Counted from the stretch's first letter, positions 10,831 through 23,302 are shown. The stretch: 50,259 nt of DNA from Tubiluchus corallicola (GCA_030141605.1 JAQGDQ010000842.1:38345-88603); one strand, 5' to 3'. The notes: generated by a model from the letters alone, not told the origin. Numbers and translations: made by a program.

Positions 10831-11149
10831 ACAATTAGTTTGAAGGATTAGCAGGTCTATAAAATGAATACGTGAAGAACTATGTAGACGATAAAATTAT
10901 TCAAGGCAAAACTTAGGTTAGGTAATTAGTTGCACAATATTGATAAACGAAGCAGAGGATTCATTACGGCAAAATATTATTATGTTTATACATTGTAAAG
11001 TCAGTTTGTGAAGTTTGACCTGTAAAGTAACAATGAGTGCCACAAAACAGTCTGTGCCTCAAGCACGTAGTAAATTTTGGGACTTTTGTCGCCCACACTC
11101 ACGTCTGAAGTTACACATTATGAAGTAACAACAATTTTCTGTGCCTCGG

Positions 11150-11252
11150 CGTGTGTGTGTGTGTGCGTGCGTGCGTGCGGGTGTGTATGTGCGTGAGTGT
11201 GTGCAAGTGTGCGTGTGTGTGCGTGCGTGCATGCATGCATGCATGCGTGTGT
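11150..11252. repeat. GT/GTGC simple repeat
   Basis: Low-complexity GT and GCGT/GCAT repeats. The homologous stretch is 23,123-23,233 with a slightly longer GT run. Confidence 0.9.
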
Positions 11253-11322
11253 GTTTAGATTTATAAAGTAGTCATTATTTAATGATATTTTAAGGAAATT
11301 AACTTAATAATTCGTTTTAATA

Positions 11323-11467
11323 TAATGTTGTGTTGTGTTGTGTTGTGTTGTGCTGTGCTGTGCTGTGCAGTGTTCTGCTGTGCTGGGCTGTGTTGTGCTG
11401 TGCTGTGTTGTGCTGTGCTATGCTGGCATGGAATGCCATGCCACGTCTTGTCATGTCATGTAATGTT
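11323..11467. repeat. Pentanucleotide microsatellite, TTGTG/CTGTG type
   Basis: Short array of TTGTG and CTGTG pentamers decaying into variant units. It occupies the same place 3' of lectin C as the TTATG arrays occupy 3' of A, D and G. A longer copy is at 23,303-23,481. Confidence 0.9.
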
Positions 11468-11515
11468 ATGAGAGAAGAAAATATAAAACAACAATAGAAG
11501 AGTAAAATTACTAAA

Positions 11516-11672
11516 TTAAACAACAAGCCAAACGTCTACCCATCGTGCTCCATACCGGTTGTCATTGTGGAACAGGTGCTGATATGCAATGGCTTCGTAA
11601 TACATGAAACCATCACAATCCAGAGAGAGGTCGAAAATGAAAAGCATTTCATCTTCGTAACAATATAATGGT
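11516..11672 (-). other. Deleted copy of the conserved downstream block (lectin C)
   Basis: Same block as at 32,546, but with a 38-bp internal deletion and one base missing in the CTACCC run, so both reading frames are broken. The same deletion is present at 23,533-23,692, so it predates that duplication. Confidence 0.6.
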
Positions 11673-11896
11673 AATTAACGTGACGTATTTATTTAACTTT
11701 ATTAGTTACGATCATACTGAATAATGCAGATAACAGTAATAATCACTTAGACGATAACTTAATAATACATGGTAGTAATGATAAGAAGTTAACAATAAAC
11801 TAATAATAGCTTAAAAAGAAAATGGTACAAAGAATTGCTGTGGTGTGCAGCCATTTGTTCTTATGTGATCCATACAATTATGTAATCCACTTTTCA

Positions 11897-14845
11897 CTAC
11901 TCGGCATTGGATTCACATGCGAAGTATATTTCAACATTATAGGGATAATCATCCCAACGATAACTGTATACTTTGCGAATAATTGCATAGTGCTGATTTC
12001 TCCGATAATTATCAGGTTGATTGACATCCCAGTTATTAAATACGATGGGTTCACCATTGGAAATCCACCTCCAGTCGCCTTCACTGTGTTGGTCTGTTCC
12101 ACCAATCCAGAGTTCTTCAATACCTATAAAGAATGCAACTTCTGTGTTGGAATCAATTTTTTAAGCAGAAACTCAGAAGCCATATTATCATGTCTAGGCA
12201 TTTTTTACTTTGGTTCAAATAGTTTTATGTGCGGTCTAGAAAATGTGGTTAAAATAAAGGAATGGCAAAATGACACTTGCATTTTGGTGCAGTACAAGTG
12301 CACTAATGTTTTAATGCCCCCCTTAATGTAGTGGGATATTTGTTCCGCATCTGCATCGTTGGTTTGCGTTTATGTAAATATGACAAATATGACTTTTCTT
12401 TCACAAAATTGTTCCTGCTTGACAAATGGCTGGATTATATAGCTAGTAACATTAGTAGCCACTGTAAATAAATCAATACCCCGAGTGTTACAAAAAAGCC
12501 CTCTGAAAACAATCACCGGACAGCTGTGACAACAAAGAAAAGGCCGCTGTGACAATTATATCTAAATTGATACCAATATTTTCAATTGCAATTATCGTTA
12601 CAAGTTTAAATCACATGAGCAAATTTACACATGGACATAATGCTAGTGCAAATGTCAAGAAAAGCTTTTTAAATTAGTAAAGTCCAAATCGTTAAATTTT
12701 CTCTTATTTCCTCTGTAACAGCAGCTGGCACGCAACATTGATTCTCAGTTTGCACACTCCGACAGATGCACAACTTCTGGTTTTGTGGGATTCTTGACCA
12801 GCGGCCAGTCTCTATTTTCAACCGTTCAGATATCACTACATATAACCACAACGTAACTTCGTTGATGGGGACTTTCACTCCAAGGCAATTTCTTGATAAA
12901 ATAATTTAATATCCAGATTTCATTAACCACGACAACGCCTTGGTAATTTACAGAAAAAGCAAGTTTGCATACGTTCATTTGCGTGATGAACTGATTCTGG
13001 TGGGGTGTGATTTGCCAGGTGCAAATAAAAATAGAACAATATTAGGTCTTGCAAATTTGCAGTTAAAGTATTATTATCTTTACACGGGACATGCTGGAGA
13101 TTGCTTACTTACATTTGCATGAAGAATTCAGTTTGTTGGGGTGATTTGCCAAATGCCAATAAAAAAGAACAATTATTTTGTGTGATTTTGCCGAACTGTT
13201 ACTAGTAAAATATGACTTTCTCATCCAAAATCCGCTTTATCAGTTAATGTTTCCAGCTCAGTATGACTAGCTACTCCTCATAAAAATTATTACATTTAAA
13301 TAGCAAAAGTTTTGCCATTGTGTTTATTTTACGTCTACTTAGAACAATTTTTGTAGCGATGTGAATAATGATGGAATTGCATAGTACAAATTTACTATTA
13401 CCCAGCAGACAGCAAATAAATGTTTTACCATTCATAGAGTTACAGAGTGATTAGTGCATTTGTAGCTGGCATGTTGCCAAGCAATGTACGTGTGTGGAAC
13501 CTGCTCAAGAATTTTTTTTCACTCAACATTTTGACACTTGCATTTAGTTCTAATTCAGTTATCTCCATTTACCATTAAATCGGGTTTTGAGCACCAATCC
13601 TAATATTTTGGTTCTGGTCCTGAGCCTAAAATTCTAGCTATCCAGCTCCTGTTAGCTTCTCTGATTCCGATTCCGAGCAGGTGACACCTACGCAAACTCC
13701 GATAATGTCTTTAAATTGAACACCCCTAATGTTGGCTAGAATTACTAAAAAAATTAATATTAAACTGCCAAGTGCCTCTACGGCACAGAAACTTTCACCA
13801 GAAATTCAACTTGAGATAAATCATAACCTGTAAAATGACTTCTGTTGTTAATCTGCACATCAGTGTTGCCATGTGAATAATGACAATTTGACATATTATA
13901 TAAAAAGTAATAACATTTAAAGGCTTCAAATACTTGCCTTTCGCTTTCATATTGTTGACTACAAACTGATCTTCCTCAGCGGTTTCTATTTCAACCAAGT
14001 CACTAGCTGCAATTTTGCAATTCATTACAGCACTCATCCAAAAAACTCCGACTTTGTGAAACAAGTAACAGTGTCCATTGTAGTATTCTCCTCCATTTTT
14101 GCAACATTTCTGATCCTGGAGGAAAAGTAAATTGCATTATGAAAGCAACCGAAGCTGAGTAAACACGTTTAGTAAACCTTTCAAAATGTAGACAGTTGTT
14201 ATTGTAAAATCATGTAAGTTGGTTACAAGGAGTGTGTAAATCAAAATATTGCTGCTATATACATTCACTAGGAAATTTTTCATTTGCAATTATAATCTTT
14301 GTTGAACGTCAAAATCAATAAAGACTAGTCAAACCTTGCAAAAGTCAACAAGGACAAACGCCACATCACACCACCTACATTATGACAACACACCACGCCA
14401 CCCACACCTTGTCACACTCATCACACCATCCACAGCACATTTACCGTATCCACTACAACTTACCACTTCATGGATATCATGATGATGACTATTATGACGA
14501 TAATGACCCCACCTAGAACACTAACATCAACAATATGCCAGCCTAATAAAACCACGAAAATCATTTTGTACAACAATGAAACTGTGTATTATTACAAATG
14601 CTACTGTGCCTGTGTGTGCGTGCGTGTGTGTGTGGGTGTGTGTATGTGAGTGTGTGTGTGTGTTGTAAATCTATGTATTATATGTAAATGTATACAGAAA
14701 GCACCGAAATTAACATAAACCTGTGCATTAAAGTTATTACCTCTGCAGCCTTACTGCTGATATTTAAACCTCTTACAGGGCCTGCAATCACAGCACCGAG
14801 AGAAGCTGATACGAACAGTAATCTGATCACAGAGACCACATTCAT
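11897..14845 (-). CDS. Secreted C-type lectin-like protein, copy C (3 exons)
   Basis: Exon 1 is 14741-14845: signal peptide with IRLLFVSASLGAVIAG, ending AAE before GTAATA. Exon 2 is 13938-14115, 15 bp shorter than in A because the SCSA-containing start is absent; it begins DQKCCKNGG. Exon 3 is 11897-12141 with a CAGAAG acceptor. The predicted length is about 175 aa. The exon 2 donor is AAAG/GCAAGT, an ideal GC-type donor. The variable patch reads VGVFWMSAVMNC and the loop motif is QPDN. QHYAII and WDDYPYN replace the inner cysteine motifs. The intron between exons 1 and 2 contains a GT repeat at 14,609-14,663. The poly(A) signal complement is at 11698-11703. Confidence 0.8.
12669..12878 (-). 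other. Conserved open segment inside the CTLD intron of copy C
   Basis: Second copy of the frame described at 2,383. It retains KIETGRWSRIPQNQ and VTEEIRENLTIW. It is 69 codons without a stop. No domain is recognised. Confidence 0.3.
14609..14663. repeat. GT simple repeat in lectin C intron 1
   Basis: GT-rich low-complexity tract. The homologous tract in lectin F is 29,561-29,627. Confidence 0.9.
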
Positions 14846-15228
14846 TGTGCAAGTAACAACTATTACCACATTAAACTATGAAAACCAGTCTTGTAGGTTT
14901 CTGAACCTAAGAAAAAATAGATGATCCGAAATGAGGCAGAAAGATAATCCAAATAAAGTGTTTCTGTACAAAAGTTTATGAAACTACTAACACAAGTTAA
15001 CGAAACTGCTTAATGTAAGGTCAGTCACCACGAGATAAAATGAAAGTCATGTTCTAAAACGTATTGATGGTTTAAGCTGTTGGAATGCTCAATAACGTAC
15101 AATTTAAGCAACTTATTGTCAGAACAATTTAACTATTGTCATTTTATTCTTCATTCTTTCGTGCATCGGTTTTCAATAAGCATTGTCTTAACTTTTTAAC
15201 TCACGTTCCACGTTGAAATATTTGATTT

Positions 15229-15269
15229 TCATGATGTCATAACGTAAATTCAAATGCTGCACATGCGCA
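15229..15269. promoter_or_regulatory. CRE-like and NRF-1-like sites upstream of lectin C
   Basis: TGATGTCA is followed by TGCACATGCGCA (15,258-15,269), one mismatch from the NRF-1 consensus. This is the counterpart of the 4,456-4,570 module, about 400 bp from the lectin C start. Lectin F keeps the same pair near 30,195-30,232. Confidence 0.35.
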
Positions 15270-15441
15270 GGATTTTAAGCCTCATCAATATTGGTCGAAT
15301 AGATGAATCTTGAAAGTGCATTACTCAACAGCTGTTTCTGCCTAATCAAATGTAATTTTTGGGTTGACCAAACAGCAAATTGTAAATTTTCATTGCAATA
15401 CACTCATTTTGTGCCTAACTATTTTTGTCAATATAGCAATG

Positions 15442-15445
<4 letters not shown>

Positions 15446-15508
<63 letters not shown>

Positions 15509-15509
15509 G
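15446..15509. repeat. CT microsatellite, short allele-like copy
   Basis: About 32 CT dinucleotides with one TTT interruption. The homologous tract at 30,408-30,679 is about four times longer. Confidence 0.95.
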
Positions 15510-15519
15510 TGGCATGCGT

Positions 15520-16376
15520 TTTACTAATTATAACATTACTAATATAACTAATATAAATGAAGTGTCAGCAAATAACAAAAATTGGATATAAAAATACCCT
15601 TCTAATCAACGGAATACCTTGGTTTAATCATTTACCTTAAATTTATACATTTTATTCTGTTCACATTCAGTACAATGCTGCACAAATCTAGCAAAATCTA
15701 GCAATCGGATTATGGACAATGACAATTTCTATGTCAAACTGGTGATGAGTTGAATTTAAACAAAGCTGCAGCTGTAAATCAATTCACCTGACGATGAGCT
15801 AAACAAGCTTAATGAGTTATATAGCTAGTATTGGGTAACACTTGAATATCGGATCTTAATCAATACCTATAATTAGGTAAAGTCCGAGGTTTGCAGTGAC
15901 CACATTGATAAAAAACAGGAATCGTGGTAGAATTACAGTAATTTCAAGTGTAAATTTGCTCCGTAATGCTGACTGTACAGCTAAGAATTCATTATCGAAC
16001 AGTTTGAATTTGGAAGATGCTAAATTGATGAGCCTGAACTTTTAATTGTAAGTTAGGGGGGCTCATGTTGTCTTTTATTACCTGCTTTATTTTGGGGAGA
16101 GTAAAATTATTCATGTTACAAATTTTCCATCGTCTCAAATTACTTATTAAAACATTTTTTAAAATTTGACTATAACAAAAAACACACATCTTTAATCGTT
16201 AAATTTATTGATTCGTGTTTTAAAGCTGTAAAATTAATACAAAATCATTATTTTTCATAAAAACAACAAAGAGAGGATTTAAAGAACTTATTTTTGTGAT
16301 TTTTTCTTTTTTGAGGGAAAAATCTTTCACACATTTTGCTACTTATTTATAATTAACGCAATTTAGAATAACTAGT
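15520..16376. repeat. Intergenic spacer, copy 2 of the CT/TTATG-type spacer
   Basis: No gene is visible. It is homologous to 30,720-31,573 throughout and, from 15,957 on, to 1-416. Confidence 0.7.
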
Positions 16377-16515
16377 CGGCATCCTTCTGTCTTGGCTGAC
16401 AATGGACAGTATGCCAAGAGAGTCAGTTATTGATCACATTGATGGTTGCTGCGTCGACTGTGGCTGAGCAGTGCAATTCTTAAACGTCTCCAGGGCGCAC
16501 GCCTGGGCAAGGTGT
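16377..16515 (-). mobile_element. 5'-truncated copy of the GC-rich retroposon
   Basis: Same truncated copy as at 417-555, with the same 5' breakpoint after the GGGCAAGG motif. Confidence 0.6.
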
Positions 16516-16557
16516 AGTCCAAAGTTAATAATTAACTTAATAATGTGTTTTAATATA

Positions 16558-16775
16558 ATGCTATGTTATGTTAGATTGTGTTGTGTTGTGTTGTGTTGTG
16601 TTGTGCTATGCTATGCTCTGTTATGTGATATTATGTTATGTTATGTTATGTTATGTTATGTTATGTTATGTTATGTTATGTTATGTTATGTTATGTTATG
16701 TTATGTTATGTTATGCTATGCTATGCTATGCTATGCTATGCTATGCTATGCTATGCCATGCTATGCTATGCTATG
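16558..16775. repeat. Pentanucleotide array, left part (TTGTG, TTATG, CTATG blocks)
   Basis: Blocks of identical pentamers follow one another: TTGTG, then TTATG, then CTATG. The array is interrupted by the solo LTR at 16,776-17,175 and resumes at 17,176. Confidence 0.95.
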
Positions 16776-17175
16776 TGTGGAAGATGTAATTGTACATTTT
16801 TAATTAGGTGCTGCCATCTATGAACTAATCCTGTTACATTTTACCAGCTACTTACCCCCAGCATAATTGTACAGTCCAGTGAATGCATATTCACTGGAAC
16901 TCTCCCATTTTAAAGTAATGGTTTTTGTGAAACCAAGTCTGCATACGTTACCTATACCTATATATACTGCCTGATGTACTTTCTAGTCACTGTCTAACTC
17001 TCAGTGTTCAGTGCAGGACGCTCTCATTCTCAGTGTTCAGTGCAGCAGTCTTTTTACTTATGTGTATGTAGTTTGATAAACACTTTTCTGTTTTGTGCAA
17101 TGAAGATATGTATTATAGATTTTTTATTCTTGTTCTACAAGTGAGTGATCTACAACTTTAAACATGACTTTCGCA
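16776..17175 (+). mobile_element. Solo LTR, 400 bp, with 5-bp target duplication
   Basis: The segment starts TGTGGAAGATGT and ends ACATGACTTTCGCA, giving imperfect inverted termini of the TG...CA type. CTATG flanks both sides (16771-16775 and 17176-17180), although inside a CTATG array this repeat is not independent proof. Internally it has GCCATCTATG, a TATATA box near 16,970, initiator-like TCAGTGTTCAGTGC copies at about 17,010-17,045, and an ATAAA motif near 17,077, as expected for an LTR promoter and poly(A) region. No internal retrotransposon genes remain. Orientation is set by TATA before the poly(A) motif. No homologue lies in the arrays by A or G. Confidence 0.65.
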
Positions 17176-17356
17176 CTATGCTATGCTATGCTATGTTATG
17201 ATATGTTATGTTATGTTATGTTACGTTACGTTACGTTACGTTACGTTACGTTACGTTACGTTACGTTACGTTACGTTACGTTACGTCAGGTCAGGTCAGG
17301 TCAGGTCAGGTCAGGTCAGGTTATGTTAGGTTATGTTGTTATGTTATGTTATGTTA
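17176..17356. repeat. Pentanucleotide array, right part (CTATG, TTATG, TTACG, TCAGG blocks)
   Basis: Successive homogeneous blocks: CTATG, TTATG, about 13 TTACG, about 7 TCAGG, then TTATG/TTAGG. Neighbouring block types mostly differ by one or two bases. Confidence 0.95.
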
Positions 17357-17540
17357 AACAACATGCCAGAGGTCTACCCCATCGTGCTCCATGCCGGTTG
17401 TCATTGCGGAACAGGTGCTGATATGGAAGTCGCAAGCTATAGCTGCTATGCAATGCTGATATTCAATGGCTTCGTAATAGATGAAACCACCACAATGTAG
17501 AGGGTGTCGAAAATGAAGAGCATTCTTCGTAACAATATAA
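17353..17540 (-). other. Conserved block downstream of lectin D, frame-broken copy
   Basis: Same block as at 32,546, with a 4-bp deletion near 17,523 and a one-base loss in the AGAGGG run. Both break the reading frame. Confidence 0.5.
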
Positions 17541-17748
17541 TGGTAATTAATATGACGTAGTTATGGAACTTTATTAGTTATGATGATACTGAATAATGCA
17601 GGTAACAGTAATAATAACTGTTTTTGTTAAATATTAGAAGTTAACAATAAACTAATAATGGATTAAAAAGAAAATGGAACAAAGAATTGGTGTGGTGGTG
17701 TATAGGCATTTGTTCTTATGTGATCCATACAATTATTTAATCCACTTT

Positions 17749-20058
17749 TCAGTACATGGCATTGGATTCACATGCGAAGGATGCTGTGTATGTAGTACAG
17801 TCACCATCATTCCAATGATAACTGTAGCTCTTGTGAATTACTGCACAGTGCTCTTTTCCTTTATAATTATCAGGTTGATTATCTTTCCAGTTATTAAATA
17901 CGATGGGCTGACCGTTGGAAATCCATCTCCAGTCGCCTTCAGTGTGTTGATCTGTTTCACCAACCCAGAGGTTTTCAATTCCTATAAAGAATGCAACTTC
18001 TGAGTTGGAATGAATTTTTTAAGCAGAAACTTAGAAGCCATATTATCATGTCAAGGCATTTTTGATTTTGGTTAAAATAGATTTATGTGCAGAAAATGCT
18101 GTTAAAATGAAAGTTTGGCAAAATGATATTTGCATTTTGGTGCAGTACAATTGCACTAATGTTTTAATCGTAGCTTTAATGTAGTGGGATATTTTTTATA
18201 ATGTAAATATGACAAATATGACCTTTCCTTGTTAAGATTGTTCCTGCTTGGCAAATGGCTGATTTAGATGGCTAGCAATAGGAGTAGTAAGTTTATAAAC
18301 ACAGTAAATAAATCAATACAACGAATATTACAAAAAAGCTCTCTAAAAACAATCACCGGATAGCTGTGACAACAAAGAAAATGCAGCTGTAACTATTATA
18401 TCTAAATTGATAACAATATTTTCAATTGCAATTACACATGGACATATTGTTAGTGCAAATGTCAAAAAAATCTTTTTAAATTGGTAAAGTCCAAATCGTT
18501 AAATTTTCTCTTATTTCCTCTGTAACAGCACAGCTGCACACAACATGGGTTTTCAGTTTGCACACTCCGACAGGTGCAAACCTTTGACTTTGTGGGATTC
18601 TTGACCATCGGCCAGAACTTATTCTGGTGGGGTGTTATTTGCCTGGTGCCAGTAAAAGTAGAACAATATTAGGTTTTGCAAATTTGCAGTAAAAGTATGA
18701 TTATCTTTACACGGGACATACTGGAGGTTGCATACTTACATTTGCATTAAGAATTCATTTTGTTGGGGTGATTTGCCAAATGCCAATAAAAAAGAACAAT
18801 TATTTTGTGTGATTTTTGTGGAACAGCTACTAGTAAAATATGACTTCCCATCTAAAATCCCTTTTTTGAGTTAATGTTTCCAGCTCAATATGAGTAGTTA
18901 TTCCTCAAAAAAATTATTACCTTCTAATAGTAAAAGGTTTGCCATTGTGTTTAGTTTACGTATACTTAGAACAATTTTTGTAGCGATGTGAACAATGAGG
19001 GATTTGCATAGTACAAATTTACTATTACCCAGCAGACAGCAAATAAACGTTTTACCCTTTATAGAGTCACAAGGTGATTAGTGTATTTGTAGCTGGCGTG
19101 TTGCCAATAAATGTACGTGTGTGGAACCGGCTCAAGAAATTTTTTTCACTCAGCATTCAAGACACCTAATCATTAAATTGGGTTTTCAAATATATTTTGG
19201 TTCTGATCGGAATCCCGAACTTCATCCTGAGTTAAAAAATCTAGCCCTCCAGCTCTGTTAGCTTCTTGGATTCCCCGATTCCGAGCAGCTGATCCCTAAT
19301 CAAGCTCCAATAATGTCTGGAAATTGGACACCCCTAATGTTGACTAGAATTACTCAGAAAATTAATATTAAACTGGCAAAAGCTGCTATGGCACAGAAAT
19401 TTTCACCAGAATTTTTAACTTGAGATAAATCTTAATGTGTAAAATGATCCTCCGTTGTTAATCTGGCACATCAGTGTTGCCATGTACGTTATGACAATTT
19501 GACTTATTATATGAAAAGGAAAAACATTAACGGCTTCAAATATTTGCCTTTCGCTTTCATATTGTTGACTACAAACTGATCTTCCTCAGCGGTTTCTATT
19601 TCAACCAAGTCACTAGCTGTTTTTAAGCAATTCAAGACAGCTGTTCCCCAGTGCACCGTGATTTTGTGAAACAAGTAACAGTGTCCATTGTAGTATTCAC
19701 CACCATTTTTACAATATGCTGAGCATGACGCAGTCTCATTCTAGAGGAAAAACAAATTGCAAACTAAGAGAACACGTTCAAAAGTGTTGGCACTTGTACT
19801 TGTAAATTCTATCGGAAAGCTAGTTACATGTTTAAATCAAATTATTACAGCTATATAACTTGAATGCGTATATATTCACTGAGAGATTTTTGATAATTTA
19901 TTGCCATTGTTAAACTTCAAATTTAATAATGATTGTATTAATTTTAAAGTAAGTACCTGTCTGGCCATAATGACGTTTGTCCCACCTTCAATGCCTGCAC
20001 TCGCACCACCGAGAAAAAGTAACACTACCAGTAAGCTGATCACAGAGACCACATTCAT
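17749..20058 (-). CDS. Secreted C-type lectin, copy D (3 exons), canonical CTLD
   Basis: Exon 1 is 19957-20058 (signal peptide ending LGGASA; donor GTACTT). Exon 2 is 19548-19740, with patch ITVHWGTAVLNC; one early cysteine is changed (SCSAYC). Exon 3 is 17749-17999 with a CAGAAG acceptor. The predicted length is about 181 aa, ending NAMY before TGA. The domain keeps EHCAVI and HWNDGDC, so both inner cysteines and the WND calcium ligand motif are present. The loop motif is QPDN; QPD is the galactose-type signature in calcium-dependent CTLDs. The exon 2 donor is GCAAAT. The CTLD intron lacks part of the conserved open segment seen in A, C and E. The poly(A) signal complement is at 17570-17575. 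Confidence 0.8.
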
Positions 20059-20089
20059 TGTGCAAGTAATAAGCAATAAAATATAAAAG

Positions 20090-20942
20090 CAAGTCTTGTA
20101 TGTTCGTGAATCTAACTAAGAAGAAATAAGTGATCCGAAACGAATTAGAAAAGTAATCCAAATAAAATGCTTCTGTACAAATGTTGGAAAAGAAATTTTA
20201 AAAAACTACTGACACACGTTATTAATGTAAGATCAATCCCTATAAGATCAAAGGAAAGCCTTGTTCTAATACCTATTGACACGATTTAAACTGTTGGAAT
20301 GCTAACTAACATACAACTTATGCCATGCATTGTCACAACAATGAACCAATTTAACAATTGTTGTTTCATTCTGCATTCTTTGGCGCATTGTTTTATAATA
20401 AGCATTGTCTCAGTTTAAAACCCATTCCACTAGTAAAAGCTCCACAAAACAAATGCGTATAAAAACATTTTTATTCAAAAATATACAAACATCTTACATA
20501 GTTCTCGTTTATAACGCCAAGCCAGCAGCAGCAGTTTTTACTGAATTAAAGTTATAAGATTATAAGCAGAGTACAATAGATGATGACAGAGTCACGGCTT
20601 TGCGTCAACAGTTTTCCAAGCGAAAATCCCAAAAATGGAGCATTTAATCATTGTAAATTATAGAAAACCACAAGGTAAAATGTGAAAGAGTTGCAAAAAA
20701 GATTCATTTCTCACTTTTCCTAAAACGCATAGGTGTTATAGAAAATAGGTAGGAATTTAATAAAATGTGTGAATTTCACACATTGCCTGCAACATATAAA
20801 TTACATGATTGCAGGACGTGGTTGAAAATGAGGTGGTACAATGAAAGCGGTGTAGCTGATTTAAACCTCTGTAATTGTCGTTGAAGTTGAACAACGTGGA
20901 TTTTCTATTTGAAAATGATAGCTTTCCAATGCAGCAAATCAT
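20090..20942. other. Intergenic, no gene seen
   Basis: 5' flank of lectin D, nearly identical to 8,090-8,960. Confidence 0.6.
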
Positions 20943-20952
20943 ATTTATATGT

Positions 20953-21378
20953 TGTTGTTGTTGGCATCCTTCTGTCTCGGAAGACAATGGAGTGTGCGCC
21001 AAGAGAGTCAGTCATTGATCACATTGATGGAGCTGCAGCGTCGACTGTGGCTGAGCAGTGCGATCCTTAAACGTCTCCAGGGCGCATGCCTGGTCAAGGT
21101 GTATCGAGATCCTGAGTTGCTCAGACAACAAGAACCCCCTCTCTTCCTCCCTGGTGAAGAAAGCGGAGCGATACGTTTGGCACCAGGTTGGCTGCAGGAG
21201 CTGCCGAAGCCAGTGTGCATGCTGTACTGGTCCGCCATCGGAGCTCCACTCCTGATTTGGAAGGTTTGCTCCTCTATACATGGAGGTTGGGTCACTTGAC
21301 CTCCTCTGCCCTCTAGTCGTTGGCTGCTTCTGCAGTTCCTCCGCCTAGTGTCGAAATACAGTGTTGGCATCCTCGTAC
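20953..21378 (-). mobile_element. GC-rich retroposon with 10-bp target-site duplication, copy 2
   Basis: Duplicate of 8,971-9,397 with the same ATTTATATGT flanks at 20,943-20,952 and 21,379-21,388. The shared flanks show that the copies arose by segmental duplication, not by two insertions. Confidence 0.65.
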
Positions 21379-21973
21379 ATTTATATGTAAATAGCTAATA
21401 ATCATAATTAAACGATACAGAACTATCAACTTATTTGGGAAAGACGTGTACCTGATGACCAATTTATCCAATTACAAGTGGAAGAAAACTCAAATTGCAC
21501 TCAATGTTCAATGAAGGATAAGATTTATTTAATACATTTTTGCTTTCAAAAATAGTGTAAAATTATAATAGTTTGATGACCTTACTTTTTAACAATATTT
21601 TGACTTTTTTATGGGTCAGGAATTAAATATGAAAACAACTTTACCTTGCTGAAAAAAGTCTCCACACTCTCTGCAGGTAGGGATACTTTCAGACAATCGT
21701 AAAAGTTAAAACCATTTCTAATATGTTTATATTATTTATTATATTATTTAGATATATATTATTTAGAAATTTCCTGTTAATAAGGGCTTTTAATAAAATA
21801 CCAAGATCTCACGTTGCTAGGTTTACAGTATAATGTCTGTTGCGAAATTAAGCACTGTAACACAGTTAGCTCAACTACAAGGATTTCAACTTAAATGGAA
21901 GTAAGGAAATTGTAGTTATTTAAATTATAGTTAGCTTAACAAAAGTTTACACTACTTTTAGCATGTCATGGAT

Positions 21974-22800
21974 CTACAAAGATGAATACTGAAATATAAA
22001 TTTTTTCTTTATATTTACTGATAAGACGATAAATTGTTTGTTTTTAATTTCTTGGAGAATAGAGTTCCAGATATGGGGGCCTTGATATTTAAGAGAGCAC
22101 TGGGCTTTGTTTGTGTTATATCTTACTACACTCATACTATTGTTTGAATCAAAACGAGTTTTATATTTGTGTAAAGCAGAAGGTTCGCTCATGTATCCGT
22201 TAAGCAGTTGGGGCAGCATATTATTTTTAAATTTAAAAACGAATGTGGCAAATTCTAGCTTATATATATCTGTCATTTTTAAAATTTTCAATTGATTATA
22301 GTAGGGAGTTGCATGTTCTCTGAGACCAGCAAAGCAAATAGGCTTAACAATTTTATTTTGATAAACAGTAAGATTTTGCATTGTAGTTTTTTGGCAGATC
22401 CCCATTTAAGATTCCATATAGTAAATAGGGAATACTAGACCATAGTATACTAATTTGAGTGTTGGAAATCCAAGTGGTGTCTAAGTTTAAAGAATATGCC
22501 AGCAATTTTATACGTTAAGTGTTGAATGTGTGAGTTCCAGTTTAATTTGTCATCAATGTAGATTCCTAAATATTTAATTCGTAAATTATTTACACCATTA
22601 TTTGTTCTGTGATTAATAAAGAGGATGAACTTGGTTTTTTTTTATAATTGAGTGTTAATTTGCATTCCTTTAGCCAGGTGTGAATATTGACAAGTTGGTC
22701 ATTAACAATGTTTTCTAAAATTTTGATATTAGATGAGGCCATGAATAAGTTTGTAACATCTGCAAACTTTCGTGATTGAAGGCTAGAGCAGGAACGATTA
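21974..22800 (-). pseudogene. LINE reverse-transcriptase relic, copy 2
   Basis: Duplicate of 9,964-10,830. The last 143 codons (21,974-22,405) are still one open frame: NLTVYQNKIVK, FAGLREHATPYYNQLKIL, then KYQGPHIWNSILQEIKN. The FADV change of the catalytic ADD motif is shared with copy 1, so it arose before the duplication. A deletion near 22,579 removes sequence present in copy 1. It is non-functional. Confidence 0.82.
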
Positions 22801-23122
22801 GGAACAATTAGTTTGAAGGATTAGCAGGTCTATAAAATGAATACGTGAAGAACTATGTAGACGATAAAATTCTTCAAGGCAAAACTTAGGTTAGGTAATT
22901 AGTTGCACAATATTGATAAACGAAGCAGAGGGTTCATTACGGCAAAATATTATTATGTTTATACATTGTAAAGTCAGTTTGTGAAGTTTGACCTGTAAAG
23001 TAACAATGAGTGCCACAAAACAGTCTGTGCCTCAAGCACGTAGTAAATTTTGGGACTTCTGTCGCCCACACTCATGTCTGAAGTTACACATTATGAAGTA
23101 ACAACAATTTTCTGTGCCTCGG

Positions 23123-23233
23123 CGTGTGTGTGTGTGTGTGTGTGCGTGCGTGCGTGCGGGTGTGTGTGTGCGTGAGTGTGTGCAAGTGTGCGTGTGTGTG
23201 CGTGCGTGCGTGCATGCATGCATGCGTGTGTGT
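23123..23233. repeat. GT/GTGC simple repeat
   Basis: Counterpart of 11,150-11,252. Confidence 0.9.
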
Positions 23234-23302
23234 TTAGATTTATAAAGTAGTCATTATTTAATGATATTTTAAGGAAATTAACTTAATAATTCGTTTTAAT
23301 AT

